From the NCBI RefSeq assembly GCF_016859285.1, contig NC_053413.1, positions 14,899,501 through 14,963,500 of the forward strand: DNA of 64,000 nucleotides. Direction: 5' to 3'. The notes below the pieces were generated by a model. It did not search any database and had not been told where the DNA came from. It was given only the letters and a program-made list of their open reading frames with translations. Both the position numbers and the translations under genes were made by a program. Numbering within the stretch: the stretch's first letter is position 1; every line of letters starts with the position of its first letter. Source of the DNA: Xiphias gladius. Lineage: Eukaryota > Chordata > Actinopteri > Istiophoriformes > Xiphiidae. Below are positions 21,955 through 34,500 of this stretch, piece by piece.

Positions 21955-22320
21955 ACGGCTGCAACTAACAATTACTTTGCATATTGATTAATGTGATTAT
22001 TGATGAGTAATTTCCAGATTAACCCATTATTCATTTAGTTTAGAAAATGTCAACAAGAAGTGAAAAGCACAGATTCAAACTTTTCACAGCCCAAGGTGAC
22101 ATCTTAAAATATTGTTGATTTGTCTGTCCCTCAGGCCAAAACTCAAAGATATTTCAAAAACTATATGACAACGGAAAAAGCAGCAAATTCTCACACTTGA
22201 CGCCTTAAAACCAAGCAAATGTTTGACACTTATGCTTGAAAAGTGGCAAAACGGTAAATTGATCATAGGATTAGTTGCAGATTAATTTTCTTTCGGTCAA
22301 AAACTCCTTGCAGCTCTACA
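21955..22320 (-). mobile_element. hAT-like MITE with GGCTGCAACTAA / TTGCAGCTCT ends
   Basis: Starts 'cggctgcaactaacaatta' and ends 'gcagattaatttt...cttgcagctct', giving recognisable inverted termini. The interior 'cacagcccaaggtgacatct' identifies the same family as at 19965. Confidence 0.7.
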
Positions 22321-23250
22321 TGACATATACGTGGCCTTTTTTACATTAATATTATTTAAAGCAACTTTATTTATAATATATAGAAGGTAAGAACAGTGAC
22401 AAACTCAGTGCCCTACAATTCAAGTAAGGTTTCTTGTCCTAAACAGAATCGCAGCTCTTAAAAAGAAGTTTTCAATTTATTCAATTAAACAATCAATTAC
22501 TTATAGGCAATAAAAACAAAATAGACTGCAATGTTGAAATAACAAAATAACTATAAAATGAATATACATTGGCAAAAGCGAAATTTATGTCTACAGTATT
22601 TTGTTATGATGACGATATTAACTAGAAATTCAATATGTTTGTTCTTCAAGATTACTCCTAAATGGATAGTTTTGAAAGAGAAGAAATCTTTATTTATGGA
22701 CTTGGAGCTCAGACAATCATGAAAGAATCTGCGTAATTTTTGGATCGTGTCACAGGTACAAAACAGTTGTTGCTCTGTTATTTTTACATTTGTGTAGCAC
22801 GGCTGACAATTATCTACATCAAATTTAAATCCTTTTATGACGAATTAAATTGAAGGACAAAGCTCGTTTACAGTTTTAAAATCGGCTTCTTTATGTTCAG
22901 GAGGAATTTTAGGAGTTTTGTGCCAACAGCCACTCCACACCTCGGTCATCAGATTATTGTGAGGCCTGGGTTGACAAACTGACAGAAGATCCTGTATCAC
23001 ATGACCAAGGAAACGGCATTAAATTTTAATTTTCCCGGAAGTTACCCATGCGACCTGGAGGCGCACCGGCTTCACAGACTAGAAACACCGCACTATGGCC
23101 TCGCTCTGAGACTCCTCACACGACAGTGGTGTACGTACCGAACCGGCAATCCGTCACCATCGACGCCTGATCATGGACCTGCGGTCCAGAGGCTTTTCCC
23201 GGGGCCATCGGAGTTGTCAGTAGTACTCCCAAAGTACTATATTGTTTGAT
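22321..23250. other. gene-free stretch upstream of eif4g1
   Basis: No coding exon is supported. Composition changes to GC-richer sequence from about 23000, marking the approach to the eif4g1 promoter. Confidence 0.4.
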
Positions 23251-23489
23251 TTTGAGCACTGTCACTTTTGCACGCCCGGGGATTTAAACCGAAGTGACAG
23301 CAACAGCACTCACCCCGGCTGCCGGTTAGCTAACTAGCTCGCTAAGTCAGTAGCCAAGAAAAGGGCATCACTTTTCTTTTGGAGTAAACGGACAAGGAAT
23401 TTACAACACCACTACTTTCATTAACAGAAGACTGATCAGAAGCCGATCCCCGAGTTCACATCTTACAAAATATTCACTACTGATTCCCG
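23250..23489 (+). promoter_or_regulatory. eif4g1: eif4g1 promoter region and untranslated exon 1
   Basis: A donor site 'gattcccg|gtaagc' at 23489/23490 ends the most plausible 5' untranslated exon. It sits in a locally GC-richer zone with no TATA box, as expected for a housekeeping gene. The first translated exon begins 2 kb downstream at 25490. The transcription start is not determined; the left border is arbitrary. Confidence 0.45.
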
Positions 23490-25516
23490 GTAAGCCTAAA
23501 AACATCTGACGGTGCTAGGGGTAGTGCTAGCTTGAAGTGCACCGGAGCCTGGTTTCATTTTTGTCAAAGGCACACAGGCTAGTTAGTGTTAGCTGGTGTT
23601 AGCAGGCCCCGCCGGCTGTCAGTCCACACACTGGGAGGGCTAGCCATCTTATCTTGGCCGGAATATGATAAGGGATAAAACAAGTGTAATCTGAACGTTT
23701 TAACGTCTTTTTGGTGGTTGTTGTATCTTGTACGGTGCTTGGCTGAAGTTAACCTAACATTAGCTGAAGTGACAGCCAGGGTTACTCGCTCTCGTGGCTA
23801 ATGGTCACCGTTGTCACCGCAGGCTCAGTGAGGTAACGGCAGTTAGCCCTAACGCTAACGGATTTATAGTTTAAAAACGATTTTCACTGTGTTTTTATAC
23901 CTAGCGACACTTTGATTCAAACCCTGAACTTAATCGCCCTTTTCGCATGATATTAGCTCCAGATGTATGTCAGGCTGATGGTTTGTGCCCGCGGAGCTTG
24001 TTGGGCCCGTAATTAAATACACCTCGGAGGACAGGGTTGGGCTAAACCCAACAATAGCTCAACTGTAACCTAATCGTTGTCAAGTGTTGCAACATCACTG
24101 CCACAACCGGGTTATTTGTTGTCCTTGAGATTTTATTAGTAAACACACCGTCCATCGGCACGGCAAAAAACCACCTGGGCTCTGCGCAAGTTAAGGTTAA
24201 ATGTGGACTCAGCGTTGAGCCACGTAGCGTAACTAAGAGAAGTGTCTATGATAGTGGGACACGTAACGTTAGCCGGCTGTTAGCTAACGATTTAACCAGC
24301 TTCGATCGGGAACGCTGCCACGCTAGCGGGCCAGTAAAATGCCTTTTATTGTATAACTTGGGTAAGACACCGTTGTAATCTTTTCCTAGAGTACTTGTCA
24401 TATTTAATGCCGGCTCATAAGGCTGTTGGCCATCACTGCTGGCAGAACCATATGGTAGCTTTTTGCATTGATGCCTCGTCTAAAAGAAGCATGGCACTAA
24501 CTAGCAGCTAACGGCAGTTTCTGTGTCAGCAGGTGGATGGTGTATGACACGTCTGCTAGTAATATTCATCAGTCTATAAAAATCATACCATGTCTCCACT
24601 ACTCGAGCACCTGTAAAACAATAATTTCTCATATTAGAAAGCTGTATTCAGGTTTTGAAATGGTTATCGATTTAAGGTTATTTGAGTGGATTATTTGCAC
24701 ATGTAGCTAGCACATCCAGGGGGCAGTAGCCACTGTTAACATAGTAAATGAACTTTGACCTGAGGTATCCATTTTCTTAAATTCACTCAAAACCGAACCA
24801 GCCCAAGTGGTTTGGTGGCAGTCACATGAGCTAAAAGTAGATCCACAAACCACTGCAAGTCATCTCCATTAGTATTTGCTTTTTGCTGTTTGTCCAGGGC
24901 ATGATGTTTTTTTTTTTCCGTTTTTTTTTTTTTTTCTTTTTTTAACGCACCATCTGTTCAGTAGTTGATTTCAAAGGGGGTCTGGAACAATTGTTAAGGA
25001 TTGTAAGTCCAATGCCCCTCCTTTGGAGTGATTTAGTAACCACCACGACCCTTTTTCTACATAAACAATAGGCAGTTTTCGGTGGAGGGTAACACACACT
25101 GTTGCAATCTGATTTCAGCAAGGAATCCGCGAAGGGTATTAACACTAACTGCTCAAAAGACTACATGCATGACCTATGCAATTTAGAAGTGAACAAGATT
25201 GTGAGAGGTGGGAGTGTTATCATAGGCGAAACCACAGACCACACCCTCACTGCTTGGTTAGATGTTGCCACACTAATGGTTCATGTCTTCATACTGTGTT
25301 GTCTGATATCTGACCTGCAATGCTGCAATTATTATTTGTAATGGAGATGAGCTACACCACTGTCTGCTGGTAAAACATTTTTAAAATCAATTTTGAATTG
25401 AAAATAATTTAATCTTATTGCCTTTGATTATACTTGGCTAACAGCTAGTTGTTGTTGTTTTTTGTATTTATTGCTCCTCTCTTCCTCAGAAAGGCTGGCA
25501 ACACACCGCCACCCTA

Positions 25517-25540
25517 ATGCAGAACCATAAAAGAACGTGA
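25517..25540 (+). promoter_or_regulatory. eif4g1: upstream ORF in the eif4g1 leader
   Basis: An upstream ATG opens a 7-codon frame (MQNHKRT) whose TGA ends one base before the eif4g1 start codon at 25542. It lies in exon 2, which is needed in the mRNA because it carries the main start. Such a close uORF could limit or permit reinitiation at the main ATG; the effect is inferred. Confidence 0.7.
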
Positions 25541-25541
25541 A

Positions 25542-28500
25542 ATGAACAAACCACCACAGCCTATAACGGGACCCACTTCTGTCCCAAACCCTGCCCCTTC
25601 CCCTGGATTGACACAGGTGAGAGTCACTGACCTTGTAGAATTCAAGTTGTTTAGGGAGTTTAAAGTTTGGTAACATCTATTTTTGCTCTATTCTCTCCTG
25701 TCAAGGCTGCCTACGGCCCTGGGCAACCCCCTTCTCTTGTTTTTGCCACCCCTCCACCTCCACAAATGAACTCTGCACCACAGCCAAGACAGGTATTGTG
25801 CATCGCATGTTTTTTACCTCTTTGCTAAGGTTTTTGCATTCAGAGTCTAAGTATGTGATATGTTTTGCCTTGTTTGAGAACCCTCCCTTTCCTGCTATTT
25901 CACAAAGATCTCTGACATGGCTTCTCCTGCTATAAGGCTTTGGCTAAATCTGTGTATGTGTTTGCTTGTTATAGCCTATTTGTCATCTTTCTCCTTGAAT
26001 GTCAATCTTGACTTCTTTCCTCTCTTCTGCTGTCCTCCCAGTTTGCTGCAGGGCCCCGTACTTTACACCAACAGGTACTAACACCCCTCTCTTTTCCTTA
26101 CATCCCCTCTGACTCCTTAGTTTAATGCATGCTTTAAGTTCCACATGTTGGAGAATTGGACGAGAACGCAGTAGTGTCTGTGAGATGAGTTAACTTTTCC
26201 TGAGGTCCAGTAATGCTTCCATATCTCATTCTAGAAATGTGTATTTCTCCATAAGACCCATTGTGCAGGGTCACAATGTTTTAAAAGCAGAGCCCACCCA
26301 GGCCTAGGGCTGGGCGATTTTATTGTATTAAAATTTTTGTTTTTGAACAATTGAAAATGCCTAAAATGCAAAATTGAGATGATTATTCTGCTGCCACTCA
26401 AATGCCAGCACCAGCAGTTCTCTGTAGTTACAACACAATCGTAGGCTTTCGCTGTATCCTTGGGCATACCTGCATGTCTGAGCTTTGCTGGTCAACAACA
26501 AGTTTGAGTATTGGCAGCCGCAGTCACTGAAGACAACGAAACAAAAGTAGTCATGTTACCTCACTGATATGGAAATAGTTTGGTTTTGCAAGGCCCGATG
26601 TGGAGCAGAGAACCTTGCTGTGTGAACTTTCTGAAAACTCTTATTAAAATTAAAAGTAAGCACGACAGACCTGTTCCAGCACCTGAAACAAAAGCATTCT
26701 GTGGAATGGGAGCAATTTGTGTCTCATGCTATCCCCCGTCACAATTCCAAAACCACATCTGAAAAACAGTCAACTTAAGCTGCCTGATTTTTCCACCTTC
26801 ACAATGAATGGCAAAACAGGTAATTGTTATTGTTTGTTGATAATGCACAGATACAGCTATAGTTCTTAATAAAGAAAAGTATATTTTTGAATTGCATCTT
26901 GTCTTGAATTCATGTAGGCAGAAAAAAAATCAATTGAAATCGTGACTCATCCGTAACAAGGGGAAAAAAATCGAGATTTAATTATTTGGCCATATCGCCC
27001 AGCCCTACCCAGGAATTATTTATTCACTTCATTCGTCCTGCATCTGCATATACCTGCAGTATATTATATATTATAGTATTTTATTTTTTTTTACCCCCCT
27101 GCTTCTCTGCAAAACATCATACCAAACTTGTCATATTGACAGAGTAACTGACTGTACAGTGTACTGTCATTTTTTTTTTTTTTTTTAATCATTTTGTGGT
27201 CACGTTGAAAATCAAAACTGGAACTGGCTTATTTGCAACTTTAGATAACCCTTACATGCATTGACACTGTTGACGCCTGACTGGGGGTCAGCTTAAAATT
27301 TTAATGTTAAAGTGAATTGAATTTTGGTACTTGCAGCATTCTAACATGAGTTTCTGCATGCGCCTGCAGCCCTTAAAACGATTCTCTAATCACTCAAAAC
27401 TGGGATTGACGAGACTTGAGGGGATCCTACGTGTATGCAGACCTGTAGAGTTGCATGTGCCGCTAAGATTGTTTGAGCTCACTGTTCATGACTCAGAGAT
27501 ACACTGCTGCCTTTCATCCCCTTCCTTCTTACACCTTGTAATCTCAACCTTCCTCATTGTCTGTTGTCCTCAATCTCACTCCCTCTCTTGCTCTCTGCTC
27601 ATGTGTTGTGCGGCTGAAGGGTGGATACAGAGCATTACAGGTAACAGCTTTTTTTCTTCGTTTCGCCCCCCCCCCTTAACCTTGGCTAACCTCAGTGTGT
27701 CAGGGAGACATGACACCCAGTACAATTTAGACTCTGTGTAACCCAAGAACTGAACTTGCTGTACACATTGGCAGTTGCTGTGAGTGCATTGCTTCCAGTA
27801 AAGACACTAAGTGCACAAGCAGAACAAGAGGCTTGGCCGTGCTAAAATACATTCTTCATCGTTCTTTCCCTCCGTTTCTTCTAATCTGTTCTCCAGAGTT
27901 ACTATCCAAACCGACCGGCCATGGCAACCAGTGCTCCAAGGGTACAGACAAGTAGTGGCCCTCGACCTGTTGGACCTACTCACGTCTACCCGCCCAGCTC
28001 CCAGATGATGATGATTTCCCAGCAACAGCTGTCTTTCGCTGGCTCCCCTCAGGGCTACTTCATCACCCCCCCTGGACAGGTTGGTTCACATTAATAATCA
28101 TCAGTTCGTTAAAATGGCACTCTCATTACTGCTCTACCCAACAACCTGCCCATATAATACTGTGTGCCTGCTCCTTATACTAGGCTACTGAGTTCCTTAA
28201 TGTGGTGTCTTTTAGACTTAGTCAGCCCTACAATTATTTAGGAATCCCTATTTAACCTACTGGATTTTCTGAGGGCTCATGTAATGTGTTTTGCTGCCAC
28301 AGAGGACTTCAGTTCTTCAGGGATCAGATCAGGGTATAAATCATCTCTTCAGCAGCCCAGAATTACTGGTGTCACAGAAAGTCATGATGGGAAGCATAGA
28401 AAAACTGTGTAAAAAATGCTAACAGCCAGAGAAAATGATTCTGACCGCTTCCAAGAGCCTGACAGGAGAGTGTGTGAGCATGTGACTGATAGAAACAAAT

Positions 28501-31500
28501 GAAGAATTAGCTACATTTGAAAACACATTTGGACAAACTACACAAATGTTATAGGTTCTATTCTTCCAAAAACAGGTGTTTTGAAAAGGTGGGTCATCTT
28601 TCATTAGTGTCAGTACAGTACCTTACTGTGGGAGATGGCAGAGATAGACCTGAAGCTCCCGTATCTCAATTATTCCCTATATTGTAGTTTTTTCTGACTC
28701 TTTATTTTGTGTCTGCAGTACCGGGCCCCATACATGCCTCCTACTCAGCAGTATCCCGTGACCAGCGGTACAGCAGGCTTCTACCCGGGAACCAGCCCTG
28801 CTGAATACCCCACTTATGGTGAGGGGTTTTTACCCAAGACCAACAACAACCAAGCACAACCATAAACATGATAATTATCTTTCAAAAGAGGTTAAACCTA
28901 TCGTAAGCATCAAAAACCCAAATTTATTTTAAGTTGAAGCATCTGGTTTCAGTCCACACCCATTTGCACACCTCTTTGCCCACTACATGTCGCTGGATGT
29001 GTCATGGTTTTGCCTGGCGGGTTGCTGTGTTTTAATGTTTCTCTGGGTCAAAACACTACTATATGTGGTGAACTGCCACTTGCATGTGGTCTGGCTTAAT
29101 TCTGCTTTGGCCTGTGTTCTCTCTATCTGCAGTCTCACCTGATGCTGCCTCACAGGTTCCATGAAATGGCTTTGAGACTTTTGCTTCTGCTTCTTTTTTG
29201 TTCTTTAGCTGGATATATGTCCATATGAAACAGGATGTTGGGGTGGGATTTAATGATAAGATGGAACTAATTTGAATATTAATGACTTTTAAAAGATTAA
29301 GCAGGACAAAGAGTCCAAAATGAAAGGCAAGCATTTATTTAAGTATGATCGTAACCACTGCGCTTTTTTCAATTTATTTATACATTTATTTTTATTTATT
29401 TATTTTGAACATTATTGGAAAATGTCTCCCTAAACAGACCTGTGTTACTGGTGCAAATGCTCATGTTCATGACAAATGTTGTTCTGCAGATTTTTTTATT
29501 TTTTTTTTCTCCCCCCCATGAAGGATCAAACTAAAACCTCACATTTTATTGGCTTATACAATACACACCCCTGAGTGCAAAATGGTACAGTGATGAAAAC
29601 TTTAAACTCTCCAGGCAGAAGAGAATGATTTTGATTTTAATTATTTGCAAAAAAGCTGATATTTGTTTGGCATAAAAGAACAAGATGCAGCCAGGAACAT
29701 GAGGAAAGAGTGCAGTAAAGGCATTGTTCATTTCATGGGACCTTTTTTAACACCCTGCTTCCTCTGGATCCTCTCATTAACTCATTCTGCATCTGTCTCT
29801 TCCTGCCCTCTCTCCTTCTTATCTTCCTCTCCCGTCCCTCACTCCCTTCCTCTCCTTTGCTGCGTTGGTTCAGAGCCCTCTCTTGCTGCGAGGGAGAGGC
29901 GGGGTGGTGGAGGGAGAGGAGGCGGGCGAGAGAACGGCCGTCTCTCTCTCCACGGTGCTCCTCTCACCTCCCAGCGCTACCCCGGTGAGTAGTGTGTGTG
30001 TGTTGGTCAGCAGGCTTCGGTGGCAAAAATCTCTGTAGCACTTCCTGTCTCTAGTAGTGTTGTTAATGTGTTTTTCTTTTTGCAACAGGTATACATTTTA
30101 CATGTAAATGGGATGCAAAGTGTAGGCCACATACACAAAATAAAGGGGTGATATTCTTAATTTCAAGAACTATTCGCAAGCACCAAAAAAAAAAATTCAC
30201 ATGCTAAATATTTTTAATAAAATGGTGGAGCGTTAGCAAAATGAATAATGGCACACTTTACCATCCTCTGATCCATGAAATCAGCTGACTTAAATTTTCT
30301 GCTGACAAGCAGCCTGCCTACACAGTGCCGATGTTGAGCTGAGAAGTCCGGTACAGTGTGCTGCTGCCGGCCAGCAGATCTCCTGCTAGCTGGGTACTCT
30401 ACGCACATTTCCTAGCCACGGTCTGGAATTGAAGGTCATTACTTCAAAAGCTTGCGTCCTAACCGATGGCATTCTGAATATGGAAGTCACACAGGCTAGC
30501 TTCTTCTGTAGGAGGGGGCAATTGCATACTAAACTCCCATGGTTTCATAGTTTCAAAGGTTATATTTGTATGTATCTTGAGCCACACAGCTCATATAGGC
30601 TCTCAGTGCGGACCCTAGTTTTTGTGTTCCTCCAGGAATCTCCACTCTGTAACTGCAAAATCTGGGTTTTTTTGTGTATGCGTGTTTGTCGATCATCAGT
30701 AGGGCTTCCAGCTGTGGAGACACTGATATGGATTTTTAGCAAACACAGAAGTTTTCAACAAGCAAACGTGTATATATAGCGGCACCTTGAAGCCCTGTTT
30801 ATGACAGTTACACACGTAATTGCATGCCAAACATGCCAAATACAGAATTTTTGGTCATAACCACAGGAACAAAAAATCTTGTGAATCTTGGCTGGATAGT
30901 CATTTAATCTAAAATTGCACTTGAGTATTGTTTTCTTTTCATTAATGCTTTTTGTTTCATTCCAACCTTACAGCAGGAGCATACTATCCAGCTCAGCCGC
31001 AGTACTCTCCATCTGTCCAGCCTGCACCGGTCATGATCAACCCCGCCCAGCAACAGCAACAAGCCCCCCCTCCTCAGCAACCACCGGCACAGTCACAAGG
31101 CCCACTAAAGAGGGAACGCAAACCGGTAGTGTGTCACAACAAAAGAGCAGCATATCTCTTGTCTGGGGTCAAAAAAAAAATTGAATGGAGAGAGAGTGTA
31201 TTGTCTGTTCAATGTGGAACTTTCCCTTTTACCTCAAAATAACAATAGTATTTATTATGGTGGGTGGCAGCTATAGATCAGGATCGTTACATACTGTTTG
31301 TACTTTATTGTTGCATACGTGTTTTGTGGAAACGTAACCAATATTTGCGGTTTCTCTCGATAGATAAGAATACGGGACCCCAACCAGGGTGGGCGTGATA
31401 TCACAGAGGAGATTATGTCAGGTGGAAGGTCCACTACCACACCAACTCCCCCACAGGTAAGAATGCTTTGGGGAAGACCACTTTCTGTTGACTTAATGAA

Positions 31501-34500
31501 ACTCTGATCTTAAGTACACAAGGTTATGTACATAGTTGAAGACAGAATTGTTTCATAAATTATATCACTGATTGTAAGTAAAGTTTTTCTTATTTTAGAA
31601 ATATAAACTGCTGTCAGCTATTCTTTACTGACTTAAGGTACTGTTGTGTGGAAAATTAAGTAATGAAAAGCACAGTAAAGGACAGAGCTCTAACTGGTGA
31701 AACTGGACATGTAAAAGAACATTTTCAGTTTGCAATTCTGACTTAAACTGATAGTTGACTTTCCAACGATGCAGCAATTTTCCTAAATTTGAAGCAAGAA
31801 ATATGAGTATTGTACAGTTTAAGGTCTTAAGATGTAACTACATGTAAGGAAATAACTAACAAAACATATAGCTTTAGTAGGAGATCATTGCTTTAATCCA
31901 TTTTGTAAGAAAAGCCCGTGCTGATGGAGAGAGAGCGCGCCCCCCCCCCCCTTCGGAATTCTCTACATACTACCCCCGAACTTATTTATTTTTCACAAAG
32001 GTGGTTGCATGTTTTCACATCTCTATGGTAACATCTCATAATTAACAACTCAAATCTAACATGGAGTTTCACAGAACAAGCAGAAAGCCAAAGGAAGTGT
32101 ACACAGTTATGCACTGTTGTTGTTTTATTTGAGCTATGGTTACATTTTTAGGCTTGTTTGCATTAACTTGCAACTGCATTGAGTTGCCAGAAGGGAAAAA
32201 CCAGGAAAAATACGAGAAGCACTTTTTTAAATAAAAAAACACTACAGCATTCAAAATAAGCACTGAGTTGAATCAGTACCTCTTTGATGCAGTCTCTAAA
32301 AGTAAAAATGCCATTTTGTAATGAATTGTATTGAATATGTGTAGGGGTACATAACAAGCTGGCAACTTGGTGTTTTTCCTATTGAATCGGTGGTTTAAAA
32401 ACAGCTATTTTATGATTGTAGGCCTCCATAGCAGATGTAAGTCCTGCACAGACCAACGGTGAAGTTGTACAGCCTGTCACTACAATGACGAGAAGAGGTG
32501 AGTACATTTTTCTCATTTTGGTTTGCACAAAAATACAAGCTTCCCATGTTCCCCATTTTCCTTTATGACTGATATGTGACTATTTCATGTCTTTCATTGG
32601 GCAGATGAAAATGTGGAGCCTCCTGTTAGCACTGAAACCCCTCCACCTCCTGTCACAGCAAACACAGAGCCTGTGGTGGAAGCCAAACAGGAAATGGACA
32701 GCCAGATGACACCATCTGCCGAATCAGCTACACAATCTGTAGGCCCCACAGCTGCTACTGAGGTGCCATCCCCGTTGATAAAGGACCAGCAGTCTCCCTC
32801 TTCCCTCTCTCCTGCAGTAGCATCTACTACTACTCCTGATGAGGTGGTAAATAAAGACGATACTAAAGTCAGTGACACAGTAGACGCTCCTGTTGGCCCT
32901 TCAGCATCAGTAGCAGACGCACCTGCCAAAATGGAGGAACCACAGGCCTCTCCCCCAGCTCTAGCTGAGAGGGGACCAGAAAAGGTGGAAAAGAAATCAG
33001 AGCAAGTGAAGAAAACTGAAAAAGAGGGGCAGGTCACCAGCTCCAAGTTAGAGCATGCAGTTGAGGTTGCAGCAGTAGTTACCCCTGTTAAAGTAGCAAA
33101 AGAAGAAACAGCTACAAAGACAGAAGATGAAATGTCGCAGCCTCCACTCTCTACACAGGAACCGGCTGCTCCACAAACCCAGAATGCTGCCCCGAGCTCT
33201 GGCCCCGAACCTGAATTCACACCGGTTGAAACAGCAAAGCCTCTTCTCTCAAACGGCCTTCCTCAGGACATTGAGGAATTATCTGTGGGCAGGGGACTTT
33301 CACACACTACACCCCTTGACCAGCCCGACGCTTCTCAATCTCAGGAATCCACACCTGTAGCTAAAACAGCAACGCCAGCTGAGGAGAGGGAAGAGGAGGG
33401 AGGAGAGGGAAGAGGAGAGGGAGGAGGAGGGGGAGGAAAAGGAGGAGGAGGAAAGGGAGGAGAGGGAGGAGGAGGAGAGGGAGGAGGAGGGGGAGGAGAG
33501 GGAGGAGGAGGAGGAGAGAGAGGAGGAGGAGAGAGGAGGAGGAGGAGGTGAAGGAGAAGGAAAAGGAGGAGGGGGAGGAGGTGGAGGAGGTGGAGGAGGT
33601 GAAGGAGAAAATTGAGGAATCTCCTCCCGCCTCTGTAAGCTGCCCTACAGAGGAATCTACTATGCAAGGTAGTTGATTCTCAGTTACATTTATGATTGTC
33701 ATTTTTATCATTCTGCTGTTACGTGAGATTTTTAATGTCACCAATTTATCCTTTCTTTGAAGCTGCTATGTCTGTGCCAAAGAAGAGGAAGAACATGAAG
33801 GAACTCAACAAGAAAGAGGCCATTGGGGACCTCCTGGATGCCTTCACAGAGGTGTGTATCAATCCAGATAGAGCTTAAGAGTCTCAGCAGTTTCAGCTGA
33901 ATAAATACTATTTTTGAGGATATGACATTCTGTCTATTCATCTCTTCCTGTTTTGTTTGCTGCAGGAGCAGGGTTCCAAGCCTGCTTCTGAACCTTCGTC
34001 CACTCAGGCCGACCCGGTCCCTGTTGCTCCAGCTGAACCTCCCGTCGAGGCTGCAGATGAGACCTGGGAGGAGAAAGAGGACAAGCAGAATGCAGAACAC
34101 GACGGGCCCAAAGCCACACCTAAGCCAACTGAGCAGAAATACCAGTACAAAGAAGGTAGTGTGTTGTGTATAGTTGAACAGTAACAGCAACTGTTGCTAC
34201 AATGATTATTTTAGGTGTGCGTGCACCCTAAAGTTAAAATTTTAGGGGTAAATTTAAAAAAAATGAAAGGGTACACGATAAATGTGAGGTCGGATGAAGA
34301 TTTCTTTGCGGCTTAGGTCTTCAAGTTTCAGAAAGAACTATATACAGGTCCTCTTTTTTAAGAACACAATTGGTTAACAATTCAAATCAGCACTGGCAGT
34401 GTGGAATATCAGGAGCGAGATTTGGAGAAACCGACTCACTGTACGACAAGTTTGTGCCTCTTCACGTGTCCCCTTTAAGGCTCATTACAAAGTTTTCCTA

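Noticed and set aside
32594..33220. 208-residue minus-strand open frame
   Set aside because: Antisense shadow of eif4g1 exon 11, whose + strand frame, splice sites and order match eIF4G1. The antisense Ser/Ala/Thr-rich text has no homologue I recognise.
33341..33744. Leu/Pro/Ser-rich minus-strand frames
   Set aside because: Complement of the GA-rich purine tract; low complexity only.
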